The notes: generated from the sequence alone by a model not told the origin. Positions 21,770 to 32,247 are shown, counted from the stretch's first letter. The stretch is 64,000 nucleotides of DNA from Piezodorus guildinii (GCA_023052935.1 CM041294.1:15940635-16004634), one strand, 5' to 3'. Program-made: numbers and translations.

Positions 21770-22210
21770 AATCGCTTCGATTAAAGGCATTTGCGGATGA
21801 TGTGGTGATTTTCGGAAGAAATACGTTTAGGGAATGAGGTCGAGGAGGCGATGACTTAAACTAAAATTATAATAATAAAAAGAATTTCATAGTAACGAAA
21901 AACACCCAGAAAGTTACAATTTAGGCAGTGAAAATATCGAACTCTTTTCCGTTTTTCAGAACCTAGAATCACTATTGACAAATGATGCTAATAAAACTGA
22001 AAAATTTATAGTGAGAATCCTTTGCATCCTAACTGGAGCATACTTTATTCTGATGCACTTGACAAAGAGCAATTTTATCCTAAGAACAAACAAAGTTCGG
22101 GTACAAAACATTGATAAGGGCAGTTATTACATATGGAGGTGAAACCTGAACCCTGATTAAGCTCGGAGGAGTGCTCAGATTTTTTTTACTGGGGTTTCAA
22201 TGAAAACAGG
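21770..22210 (+). pseudogene. Decayed reverse transcriptase remnant
   Basis: The plus strand shows FADDVVIFGRN (palm motif C, YADD-type) at about 21792, then with stops and shifts a YLGSL-like region and AVITYGGETWTL near 22120. The order matches RTE-like LINEs. Too decayed for exact ends; unrelated in detail to the other copies here. Confidence 0.55.
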
Positions 22211-22552
22211 ATATGGAAAACTAGGAAAGCTAAACAGTTATACTACTTCTATAGCGATCATCACCTACAAAAGTAGTCCTTTTAGCCATAATATTGTAGT
22301 AACTATAATTATAATAATATCTTTAGTTATTGTTATACTAATCATCTAAGTTGTTACAAAAGTTTACTTTTGTGTTTCGGTATCATTCAGTAATATCCGT
22401 AAAGCACTTTTGTACGTTTATTTAATTTCCGCCTTCATTATGTTTTCTTAGCGTATTCATTTCGTTCAGGAGCGAAGGCATAGAGTTAAAGTGAAATGGG
22501 ACCGCGACCCTTTTATGACTAAAATATAAATTATAAAAATAAAAGGTAAAAA

Positions 22553-23621
22553 TTTTTTTTTAAAATTCTTTTATTGAAATTTACAACTGTACAATTTACA
22601 TAGTACAATAAGTAAATGTGCTAAAAACTGACAATTGGCTTGAAAAAGACATGAGCAAAATCTACCCAGCGTTAGCACTTCAATGTTTATTTGTTTAGCA
22701 GGGCTCGAGGCCACCGTCTTTTTCAGACGCCTCGGAGGATTATCGGGAATATATGTCGATGAGAAGATACGGACAAGCGGGTTTTTATGGGCGGGTAATT
22801 TGGAATGAAAGGAGGTGTATCTTTCTTGAGTGATTTCTGTAACTAGTGGGATATTCAGGACTCTATGGATGAGTTTTTTGGTAACAAAGTAAGGAGCGTC
22901 TAGGATTTGTCGAAGGATTTTGGATTGCAAGGATTGGATGCGGGAGGAATTCGATGGTTTAGTGGAGCCCCATTGCTCTATGCCAAAAGTCCAGATAGGT
23001 CTAATAATGGTTGGGTACATGAGTTTTTTTAAGTATAGAGAGAGTTTTGATCGTTTGTCAAGTAAGTGTTTTAATAGTCGATGTCTACGAGCAGTTTCTT
23101 GTCGTTTAAGTCTTGTATGAGGATTTCATGTAAGACGTTTGTCAAGATAAAGTCCAAGGTATCGTATTTGTTCTACAGTGATGAGTGGGGTTTGATTAAA
23201 GGAGACAACTGGACAGGAAGTCATAGGTTTACGGCGTAGAGTGAAGGTGATTTGGTGGGAATTATTAGGATTTATTTTGATTCTCCAATTGTGCCACCAT
23301 TCAACAATGGCGGACACATGGTTCTGTAGGAATTAGGAAGCATCAACAGGATCATTATTCACGGATAACACGCAAGTGTCATCAGCGTAAGTAGATAGGA
23401 CAGTGCTTGGATGGATAGGGATATCAGCTGTATACACCGTGTAGAGGATTGGACCTAGGATACTACCTTGAGGTACACCGGCTGACTGGGTGAATACTGA
23501 GGAGGAGGAGAGATTATGATTAACATTAAAGATTCTATCTGTAAGGCAGGAACGGATTAACAGGAAATATGTCGGGGAGAGGAATTGGCGGAGTTTGTAG
23601 AGCAGTCCTAGGTGCCAAACA
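22553..23621 (-). pseudogene. 5'-truncated Jockey-type LINE fragment (J2)
   Basis: From right to left the minus strand runs VWHLGLLYKLR, SAGVPQGSILGP (motif B), TYADDTCVLS (motif C, near 23385), WRIKINPNNSHQITFTLRRK, IRYLGLYLDKRLTW, ETARRHRLLKHLLDKRSK, IRPIWTFGIEQWGSTKPSNS and NPPRRLKKT. Frameshifts lie near 23120 and at the C-terminus. A T run on the plus strand at 22553 is the A tail. The endonuclease and first RT motifs are missing. Its 5' end adjoins an R900 fragment. Confidence 0.85.
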
Positions 23622-23624
23622 TTT

Positions 23625-23801
23625 ATCTTTAATATGAAATTTCAGTTTCATAGGATTTTTGGTTTCCGCCCGGGAGTTACCACAGAGAGAGAGAGAGACC
23701 TTTTTGCGGGACTTGGTATGTATTTCCGTTGAAAACTGGAATTCGAATATTTACACGATCGCAATACTTTCCCTTACTATGTATAGTAAGTGAAAGTAAA
23801 A
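23625..23801 (+). repeat. R900 3' end fragment
   Basis: Matches the last ~175 bases of R900: AAATATGAAATTTCAGTTTC, GCCCGGGAGTTACC, then (GA)n in place of the usual (CA)n, GCGATCGTG-type sequence, and the terminal ACTATGTATAGTAAGTGAAA palindrome. Confidence 0.75.
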
Positions 23802-23804
23802 AGT

Positions 23805-24060
23805 CGAATATAGGCAGTTGGGAAGGTTTGGTCATCTATAGCTATATGAGGCGAGGACCGTGATCCTAGGAAGTTTGTTCAAGCGAGGCCAACCGGACGC
23901 CGCCCTTAAGGAAGATCTAGAGTGTGGTGGACAGACATCGCGCGGATTTGTGAAAAGAAAGAGAACACTCTAAATGTCATGAAAGAGCTGGATTCAGATC
24001 GGGGATCTTGGCAGTTCTGGAGCGGAACACTTTCACGCTGAGATGCTCTGAGGAGGATTT
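23805..24060 (+). pseudogene. RTE-like LINE C-terminal remnant
   Basis: A degenerate plus-strand GHL-type motif, a stretch reading RGQPDAAL in one frame, and ELDSDRGSWQFWSG near the end resemble the extreme C-terminus of RTE-like ORFs. Heavily decayed; boundaries approximate. Confidence 0.4.
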
Positions 24061-24168
24061 TAAAGAACAAGAAGTTAGAACGCTCAAGTCCTGAAACACT
24101 GTATTTTATCACTCTCAAAGATTTTAAGTACTCTATTTAGTAGGGGGTACTTTATTAAAAAAGGTAAA

Positions 24169-24957
24169 GTCAAAGGTACCGCCGAAGTAACTGCCATCCT
24201 CCAGTCCCTCCTTCTTCGCCAGCAATCTTCCTCTCAAGTAATCATATGCACCGATTCCCTCTCCACTCTCTCCTCTATCCGTAACATATATTCCTCTGAC
24301 TACCTCATCCAAAGAATTCATACCACACTTGCATCCTTTTCCTCCCGGATCAACATTGTTTTCTTCTGGGTTCCAGGACATTGTGGGATCTTGGGGAACG
24401 ATCGGGCTGATTTAGCGGCACGTCATGCGGTTTCCGAGGGTCTTGAACTTCAAGGTGTGAGCCTGCCTGTCACTTCAATTCGATCGAGCATATTGGGTTG
24501 CTGGCAGCGGGAGTGGGCGGCCCTCGGGAACAACAAGCTTCGCCTTATTCGGCCCCGTGTTGGCCCTGGGGGGTCCTCCTGCCGGCCGTCTCGACGCGAA
24601 GAGGTTGTGCTCGCGCGACTTCGTATAGGACACTCTAGGTTGACCCACGGTTATCTCATGGCCCGTGGACATCCGCCTCTCTGTCGATCATGTCAGGTTC
24701 CTCTCTCAATACTCCACATCCTCACAGAATGCCGACAATATACCGCTTCACGTATTCTTTTCAACCTCCCAACCGATCTGTCGCTTCTTCTCTCTGATTC
24801 CTCTCCTCATATAACTAACATCATTCGCTTCCTAAAGTCACACCATCTTTACTCTCAGCTCTAAACTATACTCTCACTCTACTCCTATAATCATGTAACC
24901 ATGTAACCTGTGTCTAACGGTGTAAAGGCGAACATGACCCTGGTGGTTGTCGCCTCG

Positions 24958-25005
<48 letters not shown>
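24169..25005 (+). pseudogene. RNase H LINE 3' end with 48-nt A tail (N2)
   Basis: One open frame of 229 codons plus stop (24175-24864) encodes the C-terminal half of RNase H (ICTDSLSTLSSIRN, FFWVPGHCGILGNDRADLA) and a C-terminal domain with RREEVVLARLRIGHSRLTHG and a Cys-Cys-His-Cys knuckle (CRSCQVP, ILHILTEC). It is in an I/Loa-type LINE and is truncated before RT. The frame is unbroken, the A tail is 48 nt, and AAAAAAGGTAAA lies at 24157 and 25000 as target duplication. All this points to a recent insertion. It has no start codon of its own and is dead on arrival. Confidence 0.85.
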
Positions 25006-25007
<2 letters not shown>

Positions 25008-25656
25008 TAAAAATGACATAATTAATAAAATTTGTTTGGAAAAATGCTATTAGTTAATAGCTTGTTTGTGTTAATTAACTATAGATGTACTTAGATAAAT
25101 AAGTAGAAGAAAATAAGCTTTTCATTCCCTTCCTCAATAAAGTGGGGCTTTGGCAAGAATAAATGGTCATTCACACCTTTAATCTAAGTAAAAGGTCTCC
25201 CTTATTTATAAACGAGGGACCAGGTGAGGATCGTTTTTCATTTCAATTGGAAATACAGATAAGCAGTTGAGTTGCAGGGCCTCTACCCCGCTAAATATTT
25301 TCGCCCTTCATATCTACCTCGTCCGTGAAAGGGCCTCATTGTGCAGCGGGGAAATATTCCCTCCAACGCTCTCGTTTCCACGAAATATTTATACAGAATT
25401 AATAATGCTTTTACATTCACACCAAGTGGACCGAGAGCATTCAATTGAAGATCCTGATAACTTTTAATTTCACTAATGGATTCGGAAAAGTAATTAAAAT
25501 ACTTCATTGTGAATTGACTGAAAACAAAAAAGACGAAAAAACTTTACAAATATCTGTTGCGACCACACAGACGTATTTCCTCACAGATTTGGCTGAAAAT
25601 TGCAACACAACAACTATTCCCTTATTTAAGGTAATGTGGGCCTAATAAGATTTATT
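25006..25656. other. Single-copy block, function unknown
   Basis: Unlike its surroundings this stretch matches nothing else in the window and has GC-richer patches (25270-25370). A plus-strand frame of 66 codons ends just after AAG-GTAATG near 25626, which could be a splice donor, but no domain is recognisable. It may be conserved non-coding intron sequence. I make no functional call. Confidence 0.3.
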
Positions 25657-26160
25657 TTTACTTTCACTTACTATATATAGGAAGGGAATGTATTGCGATC
25701 GTGAAAATTTTCGAATTCCATTTTTTAGGGTCCTCTGAGTCCAAATAACCAAGAAATTTCATATTTAAGATATATATACGCCAGAGACGTTACAAAACTT
25801 TTTTCATCAAACTATAACTTTTTTTTAATGAGCTAACCAGAAGAGCCACTTTATACCGTGCATTTTGCACCTTTTTTCGATTTTCTCGAAAACGGTTCGG
25901 ACGATTTTCATTAAACTCGCAATATCGATGTAAAATTTAACGAGCTTTAATATAATTTAGGTTTCATTCGGTTTAAAATGGTCTGCAGGACTTAAATGCC
26001 GATATTTTACATTTTTTCCTGTAAAGTACATTCAATTTCGTAAATTTTATAAAAATAAAATATATTACCTTGTTACCACCGATGAAAAACACATAAATAT
26101 ATAAGTTCAACGAATTCGATATCTAACTAAAGGAAAAAACGGAAAAAATGTTCCATTTAA
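25657..26160 (-). repeat. R900 3' part, minus strand
   Basis: Begins with the terminal TTTCACTTACTATATATAGG palindrome, then GCGATCGTGAAAATTTTCGA and the conserved GTAAAATTTAACGAGC block, breaking off near 26160. The CA tract region is lost. Confidence 0.75.
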
Positions 26161-26205
26161 GATTGATATTGAACGCGATTTCGATGGACAATGGTATTAG
26201 CATAG

Positions 26206-26593
26206 TTTTTTTTTATCTATTATTCATTTATTTACAACTGTATTGATTAATAAATCTAGCAAATTAGCTGTTAGATAAAACACATGAAAAAGACATGAAG
26301 AGAAACTGCTCATCGGGAACACTCCAATTGGTAATCTAAACTAGAAGGTTTCGAGGCCATCTACTTTTCAGACGCCTCGGAGAATTGTCAGGAATAGAAG
26401 AGGAAGCAAGGATTGAAACTAGTGGGTTAGAGTGGGAGAGGAGTTCGTCATGGAAGGGTTGATACCTGGTTCGGGCCAAATCAGCTACATAAGGAATATT
26501 AAGGTCTTTATGGATGAGCTTATTCGTGACGAAGTAAGGAGCGTTGAGGATTTTACGAAGGATTTTGGATTGTAAGGATTGAAGACGGAAATG
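26206..26593 (-). pseudogene. Short Jockey 3' end (J3) with target duplication
   Basis: The minus strand encodes only LQSLQSKILRKILNAPYFVT, then KLIHKDLNIPYVADLARTRY, and the end PDNSPRRLK with a stop, plus the 3' UTR. AGCATAG flanks both sides (26199-26205 and 26594-26600), so this is a bona fide, strongly 5'-truncated insertion. Confidence 0.85.
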
Positions 26594-26600
26594 AGCATAG

Positions 26601-27193
26601 TTATATTCAATTTTTCGTAAGAGACCAAGAAAGAAAGCAAAATTGCCACTAAAACTATCGAATTGACTAAAAATGTAAATATTTCAGTGATTTTCCGAAA
26701 GTAATTTGTAAAGGTGTTTATATAGGGTATTCACTTCAAGAGTTAGAAGGTTTTATAACTTTTTTTTAACATCAACAAATTATGTTTAAAAAAAAATCAT
26801 AAATAATTATGCTATTGGGTTTTTTTTTTTATTAAAGGATATTAATATATATTACTTGGTAGTGTAAAATAATCAAAACATAATCTAACCGTCTAGAGGG
26901 TTAGGAGTTGTTAAAATACATCACACGAATTACATACATAAAATACATAAGATGACGTCACACGCTAACCCATGTTCACTAACTCGGATTAAAAATTTCT
27001 TGTTGAACTGGACTAAAACTTTAATCATGATTAACTCTTAACTTGGGTTAGTTAACAGTAAAATTTAATTTTAACACACGTTGTTGGTGCAACCAGTTCT
27101 TAAAGGTATCGTTTCGTTTACACAATGAAATTTACCTTGGAATATTTATCATTTATTTATTTTATGAAAAGAAAATAGTGATAAAATACTCGC
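26601..27193. other. Elk intron adjoining exon A
   Basis: AT-rich sequence including TTAACT-type repeats near 27030-27070. No coding signal outside the exon. Confidence 0.4.
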
Positions 27194-27327
27194 ATTGTTT
27201 AGTTTGAGCTTGGTGTGTTTGGGTTTGTCTTGTTTGTAATGACCAGAGAGTTGGTAGAGAACTGCTCGACTTCTCCGCCTCCCGTAGTTGACACCAGCGG
27301 GCAGCTCGTCCAGGCAACCGTTCGTTT
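27194..27327 (-). CDS. Elk: Elk-type voltage-gated K+ channel, pre-S1 exon (exon A)
   Basis: A minus-strand exon of 134 bases. After two bases completing a split codon it reads TNGCLDELPAGVNYGRR, then RRRSRAVLYQLSGHYKQ, and ends KHTKLKLNN. RRRSRAVLY.LSGH followed by a Lys-rich stretch is the signature of Elk channels between the N-terminal PAS region and S1. The acceptor is clear (AATTTGTTGCAG). The donor is unusual: in phase with exon B the exon must end at AAT followed by GCGAGT, a GC donor. The only nearby GT (GCGA then GTATTT) gives the wrong phase for exon B. A micro-exon may lie between, since related proteins have a few more residues before LPEYK. PAS exons were not found to the right and must be further upstream. 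Confidence 0.9.
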
Positions 27328-27478
27328 CTGCAACAAATTCAAATAATAAACTTTCCTTAAATTTATTTTAAAATTGTAAAATGCTTATTGTTATTCCTAT
27401 GTCACTGCTATAAATAAACTATTTTTAATATATTAATATTGACAGGAGCTTAGTTTGTCTGAGTCTGAAATGTTTTAG

Positions 27479-27509
<31 letters not shown>
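27479..27509. repeat. A tract (~31 nt) followed by (TATAA)-type repeat
   Basis: A pure A run, then ATATAATATATAATATATAA to about 27535. It lies next to the 3' end of a minus-strand LINE fragment but in the wrong orientation to be its tail. Confidence 0.7.
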
Positions 27510-27513
<4 letters not shown>

Positions 27514-27535
27514 TAATATATAATATATAATATAT

Positions 27536-27820
27536 TTATTTTTTATTTATTTATTTATCGGAGTTTTTTTGGCATTACAATTGTATTTGCTATCTGATTT
27601 TTATGCAATAAGCAAATATGCTAACAAAAGTTGTAACAAACTACATGAGATAGATAAAAAAAAACAAAAAAAACCTAATAACTTTCAATATTTCAGGTCT
27701 CTTGGCCAGCGCCTCGATAGTCTTCTGGGCGGATTATATGGGTTTGTGGTCAGCGGGTTTGAATTTAGGGTCAGTCTGTCATAAAATTTATTGTAGCGAT
27801 CAGTGACAGGTGCAATCACG
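27536..27820 (-). pseudogene. Jockey-like LINE 3' end (J9)
   Basis: The minus strand encodes VTDRYNKFYDRLTLNSNPLT, then NPYNPPRRLSRRWPRDLKY and a stop, the conserved C-terminus of Jockey-type ORF2. Everything upstream is missing. It directly precedes an R900 copy. Confidence 0.65.
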
Positions 27821-27836
27821 AATCGATATAATATAT

Positions 27837-28693
27837 AAAAATCTGGTGCGGGCAACACACGACTTTCACTTACCTCCATTTTTAAAATCAATGAAAGAAT
27901 TTTGAAAAACTATAAAAATACATGAAACTATTAAGGAATTATTTAAATTGAATTTATATAGAAACATGTGTTTTATTAAAAAATCTATTATATTATTATC
28001 TAAAATAATCAGTTAATTTTATGTTCATTTCATCACTCTCTACTAACTTTTAAAAGGTTTTGTATGAGATAATATTTTTTTCTAAAATCTTTAGCTTTCC
28101 AACGGTATATCATACATGTACATTACTGCTCTGTCCAAAAACGAAAAATTGCTTAAAATTTTTTTTTTTCTGTTTTCTCCTTTAATTGGGTATCGAATTT
28201 ATTCAATTTACATATTTACCTGTTTTTCATCAGCGTTAACAAGATAATAGTTATTTTTATTGAATCTACAAAATTAAAGACACTTTAGGGGAAAAAAATT
28301 TAAGATATCGGCATTTAAGCCCTGTCAGACCATTTTAATCAGAATGAAACCTAATTTATATCAAAGCCCATTAAATTTTACATCGATATAGCGAGTTTAA
28401 TTAAAATCGTCGGAACCGTTTTTGAGAATATCGAAAAAAGGTGCAAAATGCATGGTATAAAGTGCCTCTTCTGGTAAGCTCATTTTGATGAAAAAGTTTT
28501 GTCACGTCTCGGGCGTATAGTTGTCTTAAATATTAAATTTCAGTTTCATAGGACTTACCGTTCCGCCCGGGAGTTACCACACACACACACACACAGACCT
28601 TTTTAAGGGACTTGGTTTTTTGGACTCAGGGGAATTAGAAAATTTTCACGATCGCAATACTTCCCCTTACTATATATAGTAAGTGAAAGTAAA
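27837..28693 (+). mobile_element. R900 repeat, full-length copy
   Basis: Complete from AATCTGGTGCGGGCAACACA to the terminal TACTATATATAGTAAGTGAA. Contains ACTTTCACTTACCTCC, the conserved AAACATGTGTTTTATTAAA, TCTTTAGCTTTCCAACGGTA, TTTTACATCGATATAGCGAG, and a (CA)9 tract at about 28577. No coding capacity. Confidence 0.85.
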
Positions 28694-29134
28694 AACAGAA
28701 CAGAGACTGATGACAAAATTTAGAAAGTATTTTATAAATTTCGTAAACAAAATATACTTCAACCAACTTAATACTGATTGTAGGAAGGCAGCTCAGTCTT
28801 TGTAATTCTTGTTGTACTAAATTCCTTTTGTTTGTATTTATATATTTAGCTGTTTTATTCTAATTTTGAAAAATATTGAAATGTATAATTAACATTATTT
28901 TTACGTTATTTCCTTTCGTAAGTTATTTTTCGATTGATGTTAAATTATTTTTATTTTTGTTATTTTTCGATATATTTAATGTTTAAAATGAAGATCAAAA
29001 TAATGTAAACTTAATAATTTGTGAAATATAACATAGAATACGTGTAGTGTGTCTAAGAACAGACATGGAACATATATATAAAAATCAATGAACTCTGCTT
29101 CTTTGTGGTTACCATAGGAGGAAAAGATAAAACA
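28694..29134. other. AT-rich sequence, no feature
   Basis: Nothing recognised. Confidence 0.4.
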
Positions 29135-29138
29135 AAAA

Positions 29139-29188
<50 letters not shown>
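29134..29188. repeat. A tract and (TA)n microsatellite
   Basis: About 22 A residues run into about 15 TA repeats ending near 29188. Confidence 0.9.
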
Positions 29189-29191
<3 letters not shown>

Positions 29192-29221
29192 ATAGCAAGT
29201 AATCTAAAAAAAATATATACA

Positions 29222-29520
29222 TCTAATATATAAAATCGCGTGTCACGATGTTTTTGGAAGCACTCCTCCGAAACAGCTTTTTATAAATTTTTATATGTAT
29301 ATTTGGTGGATATGAGAATAGGTCTTAAAGTGTATTTCATACCGATAGGGGATTCAGGTGTACCAATCCAAAAAATGTTTTAGTTTTTTTTTTTTACACA
29401 ATGTTCATTTTTTTATTTGGCATAAAAATACCAATAACTTCCTTCACTTTCGCCCTTCCTCTCATTGTTTAATCGCGATTTCAGTATTTATATGAACAAA
29501 AACAAAACGAAATTATTTAG
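29222..29520 (+). mobile_element. Probable Helitron 5' end, different family
   Basis: TCTAATATATAAAATCGCGT followed by GTCACGATGTTTT and ACTCCTCCGAAACAGCTT is the characteristic beginning of a widespread insect Helitron group. The 3' end was not found. Confidence 0.45.
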
Positions 29521-29569
29521 GGGAGAAGTTAGTGGAGGGTGCAGTCAAATTAATACACAATTAAGTAGA

Positions 29570-29830
29570 GATTTAATTTAATAGTGCCTACGTATCGGCA
29601 TAACTCTAGCAGTTGAGGACAAAGATCTGAGCAATACCCGGCTCAGATCTGATGTTTCACTTAATGACTAGTTTTTTAATGATTTTTCTTTTAATTTGTT
29701 GTATCAGTGAAAATGAAGGAAGGAACAAATTCATTTCAAAATGGTATAAACCAGAGTCCTGAAGAAGAGAGAAGATTCCGAAACGTCGAATGTTTGGTTT
29801 AATAAAAAATTAAGTTTTTTGGAAAAAATC
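29570..29830 (+). repeat. Unclassified repeat end with GAAACGTCGAATG motif
   Basis: Ends TCCTGAAGAAGAG, CCGAAACGTCGAATG, then TTTAATAAAAAATTAAG. The CTGAAGA...GAAACGTC order is common in 3' regions of Penelope-like and other retroelements and loosely recalls a hammerhead core, but I find no convincing stem II. Confidence 0.3.
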
Positions 29831-29928
29831 AATCGGCCTAAATATCTATCTTTAATATTATGCGAGATCTTCATTGTGTTGATTTATGTGACGCTACGTC
29901 CACCTTCTCGAACGTTCATCAACATATA

Positions 29929-31216
29929 CGAGGCATGTTTTTTAAGTAAGTACCGTTTTGGAATTTAAAAAAAGACGTGCAAAGATATCGCAATAATTTT
30001 ATTGTTACATGAAAGCCTGTACCTGAATCTACTTTTTTACATAATTCCATGAATTTTGAGGCACTTGTCATGACGCGGCACCAGTTCTTGAATACCCTCC
30101 TCAAAAATTCTGTCACCTGGCTTGTTAACCACTGCATCACAAATGTTTTGACTTCGTGCATGCAGAACAAAAGACATCGCAAGTGGAGTAAGGGTATCGT
30201 TTTGCTGCATGCCAATGCCCGTCCACATGTGGCTAATCGGACCAAAATCTCATCAAATCATTTAAATGGGAAACTCATCATCCTCCATACAACCCTGACC
30301 TGGCGCCCAGCGACTACCATTTGTTCCTGCACTTGAAGAAACGCCTGGGCGGTCGGCGTCTTCAAGACGATAAAAATAATAATAGGCTTAGCGAACCCGT
30401 AGGTTCGATGCCAATACCGCCAAATTTCGCCAACACAGATTCGTCCAATGTTCACCGTTCAAGCCCAAGCCCACGAGATCAGCCTTAACGCAATCCTCCC
30501 ATCGACGCTTCGGCCTAACTTTCGGACGCCTACCAGTCGGATCAGCGAATATCAACTTTTTTGGAATCCGCTCCTCATCGAGCCCAACAACTTTACTCGC
30601 CCATTTGAGTCTCCGCTATGCAATCAGCTCAATTATATCCACAGGATACAAGTTCCGCTATTTCCGCGTTGTGCAACCTTCTAAACTCCCCAGTGGCCTC
30701 ACCTCTCTTCGGACCAAATATTTTACGCAGTACCTTATTTTCGAAAACCTTAAGCCGTTGTTGATCCTTCAAAGTAACCGGCCACGTTTCGCATCCGTAA
30801 AGAACCGTTGGAAGAATAATAGTTTTATAAAGTCTAAAATTTAAGTTTTTAGATATAAGCCGCGAACTAAGTAACTTAGCAACTGAATAATAATACGCAT
30901 CTCCCACCTTTAACCGGGACTTTATTTCTTCCTGGATTTCATTTTTTCTTCTTATAATTGAACCTAAATACCCTTCAAGACGATAAAGAAGTCAAAACAT
31001 TTGTGATGCAGTGGTTAACAAGCCAGGTGGCAGAATTTTTTTTGAGGAGGGTATTCAAAAGCTGGTGCCGCGTTATGACATGTGCCTCAAAATTCATGGA
31101 AATTATGTAGAAAAGTAGATTAAGGTACAGGCTTTCATGTAAAAATAAAATGATTGCGATATCTTTGCACGTCTTTTTTAATTCGAAAACGGTACTTACT
31201 TAAAAAACATGCCTCG
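29929..31216 (+). mobile_element. Mariner-like element with inverted-duplicated end (mar-2)
   Basis: Ends CGAGGCATGTTTTTTAAGTA and its complement, TA on both sides (29927, 31217). The left ~250 bases are a reverse-complement copy of the right end, including coding sequence, so the true 5' half is missing. The plus strand encodes LLHANARPHVANRT, where the usual catalytic Asp of HDNARPH is Ala, and NPDLAPSDYHLFLHLKKRL with the final Asp, then the C-terminal region split by the RTE insert at 30375-30972. No N-terminal DNA-binding domain and no first catalytic residue. Confidence 0.82.
30375..30972 (-). pseudogene. RTE-A fragment, copy 2, perfect 15 bp target duplication
   Basis: The minus strand encodes the same C-terminal RTE-like segment as 16716-17454: LYGCETWPVTLKDQQRL, FENKVLRKIFGPKRGEATG. 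CTTCAAGACGATAAA is repeated exactly at 30360-30374 and 30973-30987. The tail is (ATT)n at the left edge. It lies inside mar-2. Confidence 0.9.
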
Positions 31217-31218
31217 TA

Positions 31219-31939
31219 ATAATATCTTGCACTCATTTTCGGTTAAATTGAAACTAAAGATGCAATATTGAAATTCCCGTGGTGTCGGCGAGTAATATAA
31301 ATCTCCCAAATCTATAAATAAATAATTATTATAAAAATTAGCCGGTGACAAATGGTTTAAATCCTCATATTACAAGAAACATTTTAAGAGATAATTACTA
31401 ATCATAATTTATTTTTATGTAGTTCAAAAGTTACTTTTTAGATCAGTTTTACACAAAATATTAATTACATTACCTCTTTTATATATCAGAGTTGATATGA
31501 TGACATAGATTTGAAGAAATTTAATTTAGTAAAACACAGCAACAATGTAATTTCAAAACAACCAAAGGGGACGGGGAAAACAGCACTCTGACAAATGAGC
31601 CTTGTGATATAATTTGAAAGGTATTGACTCGAAATAATACATTGCATTTCTGTGAACCAAGCGGAATAATGACATTTCAGAAACTAGTTTATTTTTATGA
31701 TTAATTATATTACAGTAATACACGAAATTTTTTTAGCGTTTTTTTATTTATGAAATCTATAAATTCTTCAAAAGAAGGACGACATGATTGTTTTTTATTT
31801 TATTCCAAATTAAATTATTTCAGAGGATGAGAAAAGTGTTTGAGTTATATAGAAGGTGAACAACAAAGATGTAATTAATATTTTATAATAGAATCATAAA
31901 AAGTAGAAATTTATGTCTAATCTAAATTGAATGCATGTA
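31219..31939. other. Unique sequence, no feature
   Basis: AT-rich, no repeat relative or coding signal found. Confidence 0.4.
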
Positions 31940-32225
31940 TGGGATCACTTGTAGCTGGGTGGCTAGCGTAACTGCCTCCTATGCTAAAGGTCACGGGTTC
32001 AAACCCGCTGGTGGTCCTAGGATTTTTTAATGGGAGTAAAAAATCCTTAGTTACGCCGTCCTTCGGAGGGGACGTTAAAAGGTGGTCTCGAGCCTGTGCG
32101 GTGTCAGGTACTCGTTAAAGATCCCTATCCTAATAAAACCTGGATAGGCAAAATTTAGGACTCCCACTATAGCATCGTCCGATTAGCCATGGTAGCATAA
32201 AGTGACGTTAAATAAATAAACAAAC
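31940..32225 (+). mobile_element. tRNA-derived SINE (S1) with perfect 10 bp target duplication
   Basis: The best-preserved S1 copy. A-box-like TAGCTGGGTGG, B box GGTTCAAACCC, body CCTAGGATTTTTTAATGGGA to TAGCATCGTCCGATTAGCCA, tail AAATAAATAAACAAAC. AATGCATGTA is repeated exactly at 31930-31939 and 32226-32235, which fixes both ends and the 286 bp length. Confidence 0.93.
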
Positions 32226-32247
32226 AATGCATGTAAATTAAAAGAAA

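Noticed and set aside
27242..27352. Plus-strand ATG frame of 36 codons
   Set aside because: It is the antisense of Elk exon A; the minus-strand reading has the conserved protein and splice acceptor.
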